Below are positions 34,962 through 43,803 of a DNA stretch of 64,000 nt, piece after piece. The number at the start of each line of letters is the position of its first letter. The first letter of the stretch is position 1. The notes below the pieces were generated by a model, which searched no databases, was not told the DNA's origin, and saw only the letters and a program-made list of their open reading frames with translations. The DNA comes from RGDT01 sp964630925 (lineage in GTDB: Bacteria > Planctomycetota > Planctomycetia > Gemmatales > Gemmataceae), in assembly GCA_964630925.1 (NCBI GenBank), contig CAZVZK010000017.1:1-64000 (forward strand), given 5' to 3'. Both the position numbers and the translations under genes were made by a program.

Positions 34962-35259
34962 GACGGAGCGCCTTCGAGTGGTGAGGGATGCGTCCGTGAC
35001 CGCGACGGGGGCGGGGTGTCAGGGGGGCAAGTGGGGGAGAGGGCCGCCTGCGAGCAGGCCGGGGACGGCCGTCGAGTGGCGATCCCCGTCCCTCCCGCCG
35101 AGCCGCGCCTGCCAAGGGGCAAGTGGGCCTGTTCCGTGCCTCCTTCGCGCCTTGCCTCATCCTCCCGCCTCGCACGGCCTGATACTCCCATCAGACCACG
35201 CCCCCGGCTCCGTGTCAACAGCCCGCCTCCCTCGGCGCCGGCGCCCCGTTCCTCCGGCG

Positions 35260-35354
35260 ACGGCGACGCCCGGTCATTCTCGCTCATCTGCCGCCTGGAC
35301 GTGCTGACCAACGCCCAGCCGCAGGGGCTGTCCGTGATCGATCGTATCTCATGA
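35260..35354 (+). pseudogene. possible gene 3' remnant (SVIDRIS tail), copy 2
   Basis: The frame DGDARSFSLICRLDVLTN then AQPQGLSVIDRIS ends at TGA 35352-35354, with strong third-position bias and no start or upstream half. The rest of 34962-35410 (upstream of both the kinase and TPR-CHAT 3) holds no gene. A TAGAAT -10-like box about 30 bases before 35411 may serve TPR-CHAT 3. Confidence 0.35.
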
Positions 35355-35410
35355 CGCCCGCCTGCCGACACATCGGTAGAATGGCCGACGTGGCCCCCGG
35401 AGTGTCGCCG

Positions 35411-38400
35411 ATGTCGCGTCTCGTGCCGTGCGTCCTGCTGCTGGCGGCCGGCATCGCCCTCGCCGCCGGGCCGAGGCCGTCCCTCTCACCCGAGCAGATG
35501 AAGCTGTCCAAAGAGGGCGGCAGCCTGTGGGACCAGGGCCGCAAGTTCTGGAAGGCCGGCAAGCACGGCCCCGCCATCGCCGCCCTGGAGAAGCTGCTCG
35601 CCATCGACCTCCGCCTTTCCGGCCCCTGGCACGGCGACGTGGAATCGACGGCGGAGCGCCTCGCCGAGTGGCGCGAGGAGCGCGGCGAGTGGGCCGAGGC
35701 CGCCGTCGCCCGCCGGCAGGTGCTGGAGGCCCGCCGCATGCTGTACGGCGAAGGTCACTGGCAGACCACGGACGCCCGGTGGTCCCTGACCGAGGCGCTC
35801 GCCCAGCCGATGCGGACGGCGGCACAGCGGGCCAAACTCCGCCGTGCCGAGGCGCTCAACGCCAGGATGCAGGCCCTGCACGGCGACGGGGAGCCGGCCA
35901 GGGCGCTGCCCCTGGCCCGCGAGGCCCTGACGCTGCGCAAGGAGGTCCTGGGCGAGAAGCACCCGCATTACGCCGAGAGCCTGGGCAACCTCGCCCGGCT
36001 GCATCAGGGGCTGTCGCGGCACCGCGACGCCCTGCCCCTCTTCAAGCAGGCCGCCGCCATCGAGAAGGAGGCGCTCGGCCCCAGGCACCCCGCCTACTCG
36101 AACACCCTGGGCGGCCTCGCGAGCGTGTACTCGGCCATCGGCGACCACCGGTCGGCCTTGCCGCTGTCGCGCGAGGCCCTGGCCGTCGAATACGAGGTGC
36201 TGGGCCCGCGGCACTCTGCGACGCTCGTCGGCATGAACAACCACGCCCACCTCCTCCACGAGATGGGCGACCTGCACGGCTCGTTGAAGCTCTACCGCCG
36301 GGTGCTGGCCACACGCAAGGAGACGGCCGGCGAGAAGCACCCCGACTACGGCATCAGCCTGCACAACCTCGCCTCGCTCCTGCACAAGATGGGCGACCAC
36401 AAGGGCGCCCTCCCCCTCTTCCGCCAGGCGCTGGAGCTGCGCAAGGAGGTGCTGGGCGACAAGCACCCCGACTACGCCTCCACGCTCAACAGCCTCGGCG
36501 CGCTCCATGCGTCGATGGGCGACGACAGGGCCGCGCTCCCGCTGCTGCGCCGGGCGCTGGAGATCCGCAAGGAGGTGCTGGGCGAGAGCCACCCCGCCTA
36601 CGCCTCCAGCCTCAATAACCTCGCCGTGACCCACAAGGACCTGGGCGACTACAAGGCGGCCCTCCCCCTCTACAAGAAGGCGCTGACGCTCATCGCGGAG
36701 GCCCACGGCGAGAAGCACCCCGACTACGCTTCCAGCCTGAAGAACCTCGCCTCCCTGTACGCGACGATGGCGGAGCACGCCACCGCCCGGCCACTCCTCG
36801 AAAAGGCATTGGCCATCCGCAAGGCCACGGTGGGCGAGGGGCACCCCGACTACGCCGCCGCGCTCGAAGCCCTGGCGAACAACCGCAAGGAGCTGGGAGA
36901 TTTCGACGGCGCGCTGCCCCTCTACGAGCAGGCCCTGAAGATCACCCGCGCGGCCTTGGGTGAGAAGCACCCGGACACGGCTACCAGCCTCAACAACCTC
37001 GCCGTCCACCTCCGCGAGCTGGGCGAGTACGACGCGGCCCGGAAGCTGCACGAGCAGGCCCTGGCGATCCGCAAGTCCGTGCTGGGCGAGCAGCACCCGA
37101 GCTACGCCGGCGGCCTCGCCAACTTCGCCGTGCTGCTCGGCGACCTGGGCGAGTACAGAACGGCCCTGGCCCACGCGGGCAAGGCCAGGGAGCTGCGCAA
37201 GGCCGTGCTGGGCGAGTGGCACCCCTCGTACGCCCACAGCCTCCACGACCTGGCCGTCCTCCACCGCAATCTGGGCGACCCCCGCGCCGCCATCCCGCTC
37301 CTCAGACAGGCCCTCGCCATCCGCAAGGCCGCGTTCGGGGAGAGCCACCCACTCTATGCCGACACCCTCGGCGAGCTGGGCCGCATGCTGGAGGAGACGG
37401 GCCTCGACGTGTCCATGCCGATGCTCGTCAGGGCGGCGAGGATCATGCGCGACGCCCTGGGCGAGAAGAGCGCCGTCCACGGGCAGGCCCTGCACCACCT
37501 CGCCGAGGCACACCGGTCCAGGGGCGAGTACCCGGAGGCCCTCGCCCTGTTCGGCAAGGCCCTGGCCATCAAGAAGGCAGCCCTCGGCGCGAAGCACCCG
37601 GCCTGCGCCAACACCCTGTCACAAACCGCCCTCACCTACCGGAACATGGGCGACAACAAGACGGCCATCGCCCTGTTCGGCGAGGCCGCCGAGGCCATCA
37701 GGAAGGCCAGGGGCGAGTCACACCCGGAGTACGCGACGGCCATCGACAACCTGGCGCAGTCGCTGGTGAAGGCGCACGACAAGGCCGCCCTCCCACTGTT
37801 GAAACAGGCGCTGGCCATCCGCCGCAAGGCATTCGGGGCGAGGCACCCGCAATTCGCCACCAGCCTGCACAGCCTCGCCTGTTACCACCACGAGAGGGAC
37901 GAGCATTCCGCCGCCCTGCCGCTCTACGGGCAGGCGCTGTCCGTGATCGGGCAGACGCTCGGCGAGCAACACCCCAAGTACGCCATCTGCCTCAACAACC
38001 TCGCCGCACTCCACCAGGACATGGGCGAACACAAGGCGGCCCTCCCCCTGTACCAGCAGGCCCTCGCCATCGAATCCGAAGTGCTCGGCAGGCGTCACCC
38101 GGGCTATGCCCGCACGCTCGTCAACCTCGCCGGCCTGTACCAGGCGCTGGGCCGCCCCTCCGCCGCACTCCTCCTCAGCGAGCAGGCCCTGCACGCCATG
38201 CGCGGCAGCCTCGCCGGCGGCGCCGGCGCCCTGTCCGAATGGCAGCTCATCTCCACCCTCGCCTCCGCCCGGCCCCACCTCGACCTCCGCCTCTCGTTGC
38301 CGGACGACCCCGCCGTCGCGGCCTACCGCCACGTCCTGTGGTGGAAGGGCGCCGCCTTCGCCGCGTCGCTTGAGCGCCGCCTCTTCACGACCCTCCTCGC

Positions 38401-39853
38401 CGACAAATCACCCGAAGCGCGGCAGGCGGCCGCCCGTCTCCGGGAGGCGGTGCGGCGGTTGGCCGGCCTCTCGGCCGCCGAGGCGACCCGGCGCGACGAG
38501 CTGGAGCGCCTGCTGGCGGAGAAGGAGGCGTTGGAGGCCGAGCTGGCGTCGCTGTCCGCCGACTACCGCGCCGGACTGGGCCGCGCCCGCCTCACCCCCG
38601 AGGCCCTCGCCGCCGCCCTGCCCGACGGGGCCGTCCTCATCGACTACCTGAACTACTCGCGCCACGACCACGCCGCCGCCCACCCCGAGAAATGGTACAC
38701 CGACTCCCTGGCCGCCTTCGTCGTCCGCAAGGACGCCCCGGCGGCCTTCCTCGATCTGGGGCCGGCACGCCCCGTCGAGGAGGCGGTCTCGGCCTGGCGC
38801 CGCGCCGCCGAGGAGGGCCGCGACCCCGCCGCGCCCGGCGCCCGCCTGCGCAAGCTCCTGTGGGATCCCCTGGCGAAACACGTCGAGGGGGCGAAGGTCG
38901 TCCTCGTCTCGCCCGACGGCGCGCTGGGCAAACTGCCCTTCGCCGCCCTGCCGGGCGCGAAGGCGGGGTCATTCCTGCTGGAGGAGGTGCCCCTCGCCGT
39001 CCTGCCCATCCCGCAAGCGCTGCCGGGCCTGCTCGCGCCGGCCGCCGCGGGCAAGCCGTCGCTGCTGGCGGTGGGCGGCGTGGACTTCGGCGGTGACGGC
39101 CCGTGGCAGTCCTTGCCGGCCACCGGCCCCGAGGCCCGCGCCGTCGCGGCCAGGTTCTCCGGGGCCGTCACGAGCATCACCGGCGGCAAGGCGGGCCGCG
39201 AGGCCGTCCGCCAGGCGCTGCCGAAATCGCGGTACGCCCACCTCGCGACGCACGGCTTCTTCGCCCCGGAGAGGATGCGTTCCGCCCTGGAGCCGAAGGG
39301 CGGCAGGCCGTTCAGCCTCCTGGCACGCGAGGGGGCCGCCGGCGTCAACCCCGGCCTGCTCTCCGGCCTCGTCCTCGCCGGCGCCAACAGGCCCGGCGGC
39401 GAGGCCGATTCCGTCCTGACCGCGGCGGAGATCGCGGAGCTGGACCTGTCTCGGCTGGAGCTGGCGGTGCTGAGTGCCTGCCAGACGGGCCTCGGCAAGG
39501 AGGCGGCCGGAGAGGGCATGTTGGGGCTGCAACGCGCGTTCGCGGCCGCGGGGTGCAAGTCCGTTGTGTCATCCCTGTGGAGCGTGGATGATGCGGCGAC
39601 GGCGGTCCTCATGGAACGCTTTTACCTCCACCTGTGGGAGAAGAAGCTCTCGAAGCTCGAATCCCTGCGTCAGGCGCAGCTCGACGTGATGCGCAACCCC
39701 GCGTTGGTCGAGACGAAGGCCAGGGATCTCGCCTCGCTGCGTGGCGTCCGCGGCGTCGGCAAGGCGGGCGAGCGGATCGTGTCCGGCAAGCCCGAGAGGC
39801 GCAGCCCGCCGGCGTGGTGGGCCGCATTCGTCCTCAGCGGCGATTGGCGATGA
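35411..39853 (+). CDS. exported TPR-CHAT protein 3
   Basis: 1480 residues from ATG 35411, which starts a clean signal peptide (LVPCVLLLAAGIALAAG). In-frame Met codons at 35351 and 35381 would spoil it. About twenty kinesin-light-chain-type TPRs of 42 residues run from about 150 to 930, then a helical linker, then the CHAT domain. Its dyad is His1281 (AHLATHGFF) and Cys1357 (VLSACQTGLG). It shares the ending SGDWR and overall plan with the two tandem paralogues at 18-25 kb but is longer by several repeats. It is probably an exported, ligand-activated cysteine protease. The DinB gene follows after 10 bases. Confidence 0.87.
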   Translation: MSRLVPCVLLLAAGIALAAGPRPSLSPEQMKLSKEGGSLWDQGRKFWKAGKHGPAIAALEKLLAIDLRLSGPWHGDVESTAERLAEWREERGEWAEAAVARRQVLEARRMLYGEGHWQTTDARWSLTEALAQPMRTAAQRAKLRRAEALNARMQALHGDGEPARALPLAREALTLRKEVLGEKHPHYAESLGNLARLHQGLSRHRDALPLFKQAAAIEKEALGPRHPAYSNTLGGLASVYSAIGDHRSALPLSREALAVEYEVLGPRHSATLVGMNNHAHLLHEMGDLHGSLKLYRRVLATRKETAGEKHPDYGISLHNLASLLHKMGDHKGALPLFRQALELRKEVLGDKHPDYASTLNSLGALHASMGDDRAALPLLRRALEIRKEVLGESHPAYASSLNNLAVTHKDLGDYKAALPLYKKALTLIAEAHGEKHPDYASSLKNLASLYATMAEHATARPLLEKALAIRKATVGEGHPDYAAALEALANNRKELGDFDGALPLYEQALKITRAALGEKHPDTATSLNNLAVHLRELGEYDAARKLHEQALAIRKSVLGEQHPSYAGGLANFAVLLGDLGEYRTALAHAGKARELRKAVLGEWHPSYAHSLHDLAVLHRNLGDPRAAIPLLRQALAIRKAAFGESHPLYADTLGELGRMLEETGLDVSMPMLVRAARIMRDALGEKSAVHGQALHHLAEAHRSRGEYPEALALFGKALAIKKAALGAKHPACANTLSQTALTYRNMGDNKTAIALFGEAAEAIRKARGESHPEYATAIDNLAQSLVKAHDKAALPLLKQALAIRRKAFGARHPQFATSLHSLACYHHERDEHSAALPLYGQALSVIGQTLGEQHPKYAICLNNLAALHQDMGEHKAALPLYQQALAIESEVLGRRHPGYARTLVNLAGLYQALGRPSAALLLSEQALHAMRGSLAGGAGALSEWQLISTLASARPHLDLRLSLPDDPAVAAYRHVLWWKGAAFAASLERRLFTTLLADKSPEARQAAARLREAVRRLAGLSAAEATRRDELERLLAEKEALEAELASLSADYRAGLGRARLTPEALAAALPDGAVLIDYLNYSRHDHAAAHPEKWYTDSLAAFVVRKDAPAAFLDLGPARPVEEAVSAWRRAAEEGRDPAAPGARLRKLLWDPLAKHVEGAKVVLVSPDGALGKLPFAALPGAKAGSFLLEEVPLAVLPIPQALPGLLAPAAAGKPSLLAVGGVDFGGDGPWQSLPATGPEARAVAARFSGAVTSITGGKAGREAVRQALPKSRYAHLATHGFFAPERMRSALEPKGGRPFSLLAREGAAGVNPGLLSGLVLAGANRPGGEADSVLTAAEIAELDLSRLELAVLSACQTGLGKEAAGEGMLGLQRAFAAAGCKSVVSSLWSVDDAATAVLMERFYLHLWEKKLSKLESLRQAQLDVMRNPALVETKARDLASLRGVRGVGKAGERIVSGKPERRSPPAWWAAFVLSGDWR

Positions 39854-39863
39854 GGGCCCATCG

Positions 39864-40307
39864 ATGCGAGAACATTTCACCCGCCTGATCCGCGCGATGG
39901 CCTGGGCCGACGAACGGGCCCTCGCCGCCATCCGCGCCGCGGACAACCCCGAGGCCTTGCGTCTGTTCGCCCACGCCCTGGGCGCCGAGGAGGTGTGGCT
40001 CTCGCGCGTCGAGGGCCGCCCGGCGACGCTCGCCGTCTGGCCCGACCTCACCATCGAGCAGGCCGCCGAGGCGTCCGCACGCAACGCCGCCGGCTGGCTT
40101 GCCCTGGTCGAACGCCAGCCCGACGACGCCTGGGGGCGGCCCATCACCTACCGCACTACGGCGGGCGACGAGCTCCAGACCGCCCTGTCGGACATCGTGA
40201 CGCACGTCGTCATCCACGGGGCGTACCATCGCGGCCAGGTCGCGCGCGTCCTCGGGCCGGCCAGCGTCGGCACGGATTTCATCATCTTCACCCGCGAGGC
40301 CGGGTGA
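39864..40307 (+). CDS. DinB/YfiT-family metal-binding protein
   Basis: 147 residues from ATG 39864, 10 bases after the TPR-CHAT stop. It is a four-helix-bundle DinB-type protein. N-terminal H4 (MREHFTRLIRAMAWADE) and the C-terminal pair in VVIHGAYHRGQV supply the three His ligands of the family's metal site. DinB-superfamily proteins include thiol S-transferases and stress-induced proteins; the activity here is not assignable. The 17-base gap to the AtuA-like gene suggests a short operon. Confidence 0.85.
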   Translation: MREHFTRLIRAMAWADERALAAIRAADNPEALRLFAHALGAEEVWLSRVEGRPATLAVWPDLTIEQAAEASARNAAGWLALVERQPDDAWGRPITYRTTAGDELQTALSDIVTHVVIHGAYHRGQVARVLGPASVGTDFIIFTREAG

Positions 40308-40324
40308 CGGCCAGGAGGAACACC

Positions 40325-41644
40325 ATGCGGCGCATCCGGGTCGGCAACGGCGGCGGCTTTTGGGGCGACAATTCCGACGCGCCGGTGCTGCTCGCCGACG
40401 CCGGCGATCTCGATTACCTCACCGTCGAGTACCTCGCCGAGCTGACCATGTCCATCCTCGCGCTCCAGAAGCAGCGCGACCCCGAGGCCGGCTTCGCGAC
40501 GGACTTCATCGAACTGCTCCCGCGGCTCAAAGGCCACCCCACGCTCAAGATCGTCACCAACGCCGGCGGCATGAACCCCGCCGCCTGCGCCCGCCGCGCC
40601 AGGGCGATCCTCCCCGACGCCGCCATCGCCACGGTCAGCGGCGACGACCTTCTGCCGCGCCTCGACGATCTGCTCGCCGCCGGACATCCGTTCCTGAACA
40701 TGGACACGGGCGCCCCGCTGTCGAGCGTCCGCGAGAAGGTGGTCAGTGCGAACGCCTACGTCGGCAGCGCCCCCATCGCCGAGGCGCTGGGGATGGGGGC
40801 GCGCATCGTCATCACGGGCCGCGTCGCCGACGCCTGCCTCACCGTCGGCCCGGCGCTGTACGAATTCGGCTGGCGCGCCGACGACTGGGACAGGGCCGCG
40901 TCGGCCACCGTGGCGGGCCATCTGATCGAGTGCGGCGCCCAGGCGACGGGCGGGCTGTGGTGCAACTGGCGGGAGGCGGACCTCGCCGAGGTGGGATACC
41001 CCATCGCCGATCTGGCGGAGGACGGCTCCTTCGTCCTGACGAAGCCGCCCGGCTCGGGCGGCGCGGTCAACGTCGAGACTGCCGCGGAGCAGCTCCTCTA
41101 CGAGGTCGGCGACCCGGCGGCCTACCTCACCCCGGACGTGGTGGCCGACTTCACCAGCGTGAAGTTGACGCGGGCCGGCCCGGACGCGGTGGCCGTGACG
41201 CCGGCGCGGGGCCGGCCCGCGCCGGACACGCTCAAGGTGTCCATCGCCTACCGGGACGGCTGGGCGTCGTCGGGGACGCTGGTGATCGCCGGGCCGAGGG
41301 CCGCCGACAAGGCGCGGGCGTGCGCCGAGATGGTGCGCCGCCGGCTGATCCGCGCCGGCGCCTTGCCGCAGGCATTCCACGTCGAGTGCCTGGGCGCCGG
41401 CGACAGCCTGCCGGGCGTGTTACCTGCCGTGGACGCGCCGGAGGTGGTGCTGCGGATCGCGGTGCGCGACCCGCGCAAGGCCGTGGTGGAGCGATTCGGC
41501 CGCGAGCTGGCCCCTCTGGTGACGAGCGGCCCGCCCGGCGTCACGGGCTACACGACGGGACGCCCGTCGCCGCGCGAGGTGTTCGCGTACTGGCCGGCGC
41601 TGGTGGCGCGCGAGGTGGTGAGCCCGGAAGTGCGGATGGCGTAA
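40325..41644 (+). CDS. AtuA-like (DUF1446) acyclic terpene utilisation family protein
   Basis: 439 residues from ATG 40325 with AGGAGG at 40313-40318. Conserved family blocks are seen: the opening RVGNGGGFWGDN, LDYLTVEYLAELTMSIL, LKIVTNAGGMNP, an ARIVITGRVADACLTVGP block and HLIECGAQATGG. In Pseudomonas, AtuA belongs to the acyclic terpene (citronellol/geranyl-CoA) pathway, where its own reaction is unproven. Here no other Atu or carboxylase genes accompany it, and the usual C-terminal AtuA extension is absent. A general role in acyl or branched-chain catabolism is possible. No signal peptide. Confidence 0.85.
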   Translation: MRRIRVGNGGGFWGDNSDAPVLLADAGDLDYLTVEYLAELTMSILALQKQRDPEAGFATDFIELLPRLKGHPTLKIVTNAGGMNPAACARRARAILPDAAIATVSGDDLLPRLDDLLAAGHPFLNMDTGAPLSSVREKVVSANAYVGSAPIAEALGMGARIVITGRVADACLTVGPALYEFGWRADDWDRAASATVAGHLIECGAQATGGLWCNWREADLAEVGYPIADLAEDGSFVLTKPPGSGGAVNVETAAEQLLYEVGDPAAYLTPDVVADFTSVKLTRAGPDAVAVTPARGRPAPDTLKVSIAYRDGWASSGTLVIAGPRAADKARACAEMVRRRLIRAGALPQAFHVECLGAGDSLPGVLPAVDAPEVVLRIAVRDPRKAVVERFGRELAPLVTSGPPGVTGYTTGRPSPREVFAYWPALVAREVVSPEVRMA

Positions 41645-41917
41645 GGCGTTCTCGGCGTGTGCCGGCATGAGCACGATCGTCCCCGGACCGGACAGCGGGC
41701 ATGGGCCTCACCTTTCACGACACGATGACCTTGGGACAACGGCATCTTGATTCGGGGTACAAACTCGATGTCCAGGGAAACAGCACGACCCCGGCCTCCG
41801 CGGCCGATGCCGTGATCCGGTACGAGATGGCGGCGGCGTCGACGCACGCAGTTGTCTACCGGGGGATGTGTCGGCAGATCGGGGTCACGTCACACCGCTG
41901 ACGCCGCGGGCCCTCAT
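41645..41917. other. intergenic, no convincing gene
   Basis: A 66-codon open frame at 41701-41901 has no ribosome binding site, mixed codon bias and no recognisable motif. I regard it as non-coding. Confidence 0.4.
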
Positions 41918-41945
41918 CGGGAGGGCGCGGTGTCTCGCCCTCCCG
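41918..41945. terminator. bidirectional terminator-like hairpin between convergent genes
   Basis: Perfect 10-bp arms (CGGGAGGGCG and its complement) around an 8-base loop, lying 6 bases beyond the minus-strand stop at 41951 and some 270 bases after the plus-strand stop at 41644. There is no T-run on either side. Confidence 0.5.
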
Positions 41946-41950
41946 TTGGG

Positions 41951-42526
41951 TCACCGCTTGGGGCCGGCGGTGAACTCCTTGACCTTCTTGTCCTTGAGCA
42001 GCGCGTCCAACGCCTCCTTGGCGAGGGCGGCGGCGGCCTTGTTCGTCGAGAGGTCGGCGACCTCCCCCGGCAGGTCGAGCTTGCGCTGCTCGAACTTCGG
42101 CGGGTCGGCGGTCATGTCAACCAGGAGGACGCGCCCCTTGGAGAGATCAACCGCCTTGCCCCCCACCGTGAACGTCTCGGCCTTCGGCTTCTTCGACTTG
42201 GCGTCGAGGGTGATGGTGTAGACGAGCGGCAGGGCCTTCCCGTCGATGGTGAGGGCGTGCTTGGCGGTGCCCGTGAGGGCCTCGGCGGTCACGTCCTCGT
42301 TGGACTCGGTCTTGCCCTCGCCGGGCCAGCGGTGCTTGAGGACGAGGAAGTAGGCGAGCTGGCGCTTGCCGGCGCCGGCCTGGACGGTGGCGAAGGCCGA
42401 GCCGGGCTCGCCCTCGCGGAGGACGATGGCCCCCGCCTGCAGGCTGAGGTCGTCCGACTTCGAGCCGGCGGTGCCCTGGATCAGCTCGTTCTTGTCGGCG
42501 AGCAGGAGGAGGAAGAGCGCGAGCAT
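41951..42526 (-). CDS. small exported hypothetical protein
   Basis: 191 residues from ATG 42526, preceded by GGAGGG with good spacing. A short hydrophobic start (MLALFLLLLADK) suggests a signal peptide or anchor. The rest is a soluble, Lys-rich alpha/beta protein with no Cys and no recognised family; the tail is KKVKEFTAGPKR. The gene stands alone between a terminator-like hairpin and a pair of dispersed palindromes. Confidence 0.6.
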   Translation of the reverse strand: MLALFLLLLADKNELIQGTAGSKSDDLSLQAGAIVLREGEPGSAFATVQAGAGKRQLAYFLVLKHRWPGEGKTESNEDVTAEALTGTAKHALTIDGKALPLVYTITLDAKSKKPKAETFTVGGKAVDLSKGRVLLVDMTADPPKFEQRKLDLPGEVADLSTNKAAAALAKEALDALLKDKKVKEFTAGPKR

Positions 42527-42551
42527 GCGGGAGCCCTCCGATGTGTGGGAA

Positions 42552-42597
42552 CTACCTCACCCCCTAACCCCCTCTCCGAAGCGGAGAGGGGGGATCG
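42552..42597 (-). repeat. 46-nt dispersed palindromic repeat, copy 2
   Basis: The exact reverse complement of 42700-42745, 102 bases away, forming a large inverted pair around 42598-42699. It is one base different from 5605-5650 in the opposite orientation. It sits just upstream of the small exported protein's start. Confidence 0.85.
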
Positions 42598-42699
42598 TCA
42601 GAGCATCGATTTCAGCGGTGTGGTACTTTGAGCCGCCCCTGTTGGGCCGAGCGAATCAAGAGGGCCGCACACCTCGCCTCCGCCCAGGCGATGATCTTG

Positions 42700-42745
42700 C
42701 GATCCCCCCTCTCCGCTTCGGAGAGGGGGTTAGGGGGTGAGGTAG
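42700..42745 (+). repeat. 46-nt dispersed palindromic repeat, copy 3
   Basis: Exact inverse of 42552-42597. Internal hairpin CCCCCCTCTCCG / CGGAGAGGGGG, then the tail TTAGGGGGTGAGGTAG. The 102-base spacer between copies 2 and 3 has no coding sequence. Confidence 0.85.
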
Positions 42746-42777
42746 CGTCACCCTCATCCTATCAAGTAGCGTCACCA

Positions 42778-43704
42778 TTACCGCCGGCGTGCCCGCTCAC
42801 TCGCCGCGTGAAGGATGTCCCACTCCGCCCGCGTCAGGCTGTCCTTGCCCTCGCGGGCCATCTTCGCCAGCACGGCATCGACACGCGGGTCCTCCGGCGC
42901 ACTCGCCGCAGGCCGGTACGGGCGCGGGCCGGGCCGGCCCTCGGGGCCGCTCTCCCCCAGCGCCTGCCACAGGCCCCTGAGCCGCCAGCGGTTCACGACG
43001 TACAGCGCGGCGAACGCCGCCCCGCCGGCGAGCATCGCGGGATGTTCGCCCGTGCGCAGCCCGAGGAGGAACAGGCCGAGGGACAGCACGGCGTAGACGG
43101 CCGCGATGCCCCACGTCGGCACGCGCATCCGCCCGATGTAGGTCACCGGATATCGCATGGCCGCCGCGACGAGGAACGCGAAGATCACGCCCGAGGGGCT
43201 GGCGTAGACCGCCGCCGGCGGGCCGAAGTTCGGCAGCAGCAGGACCGCCGCGACGGCGAAGGCGTTGCCGGCCACGCCGGCGGCGCAGCCGAAGAGGAAC
43301 GCCTCGCCGCCGCCGGAATCCCGTTCCATCGCCCGCCCGACGAGCCAGTAGACGGCCACGTTCCAGATCACCAGGAAGTACATGCCCCAGGCCACGTCGG
43401 GCAGCGGCGGGTGGTGCAGCACCGACGACGTGAGGAGCCGCCACACCTGGCCGCGCAGGGCCGAGGCCGGCTCCAGAGACAGGTCGCGCGTGAACGGGCC
43501 GACGAGCCACGCACGGATCTTGGGGTCGGCGAGGGCCTCGGCCGGCGTCTCGCGCAGAGCGATGAGGCCGCCGCCGTGGCTGCACGCCTGGAGGATGAAC
43601 ACCAGTACCAGCGCGAACGCCATCAGGTTCGTCAGCGGGTTGGGGCTGTATCCCGTGAAGGCCGGGCCGTCATCGTCATCACAGCCGCGCCCGAACATCG
43701 ACAT
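42778..43704 (-). CDS. rhomboid-family intramembrane protease
   Basis: 308 residues from ATG 43704 (GGGAGG six bases upstream). The sequence QVWRLLTSSVLHH is the conserved rhomboid L1/TM2 entrance. Six or so transmembrane helices follow. The active-site Ser motif is YASPSGVIFAF (GxSG-type, with Ser-Pro-Ser-Gly) and the partner His is in GEHPAMLAGGAAFAALY. The first Gly of GxSG is replaced (S-P-S-G), so activity should be checked. A soluble C-terminal tail of about 70 residues is charged. Rhomboids cut transmembrane substrates within the membrane. It is divergent from the PHP-domain gene, with about 99 bases between starts. Confidence 0.75.
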   Translation of the reverse strand: MSMFGRGCDDDDGPAFTGYSPNPLTNLMAFALVLVFILQACSHGGGLIALRETPAEALADPKIRAWLVGPFTRDLSLEPASALRGQVWRLLTSSVLHHPPLPDVAWGMYFLVIWNVAVYWLVGRAMERDSGGGEAFLFGCAAGVAGNAFAVAAVLLLPNFGPPAAVYASPSGVIFAFLVAAAMRYPVTYIGRMRVPTWGIAAVYAVLSLGLFLLGLRTGEHPAMLAGGAAFAALYVVNRWRLRGLWQALGESGPEGRPGPRPYRPAASAPEDPRVDAVLAKMAREGKDSLTRAEWDILHAASERARRR

Positions 43705-43803
43705 CGGCACCTCCCGCTTCTGGCCTTGGCCCGATGGAGATGCTATCAAGGCGGCATCGGGCGGGCACCTCGCCGCCCGTGAACCTCTTCCGGGGATCAC
43801 CGC

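Noticed and set aside
41701..41901. 66-codon open frame after the AtuA-like gene
   Set aside because: No ribosome binding site, mixed codon bias and no motif.
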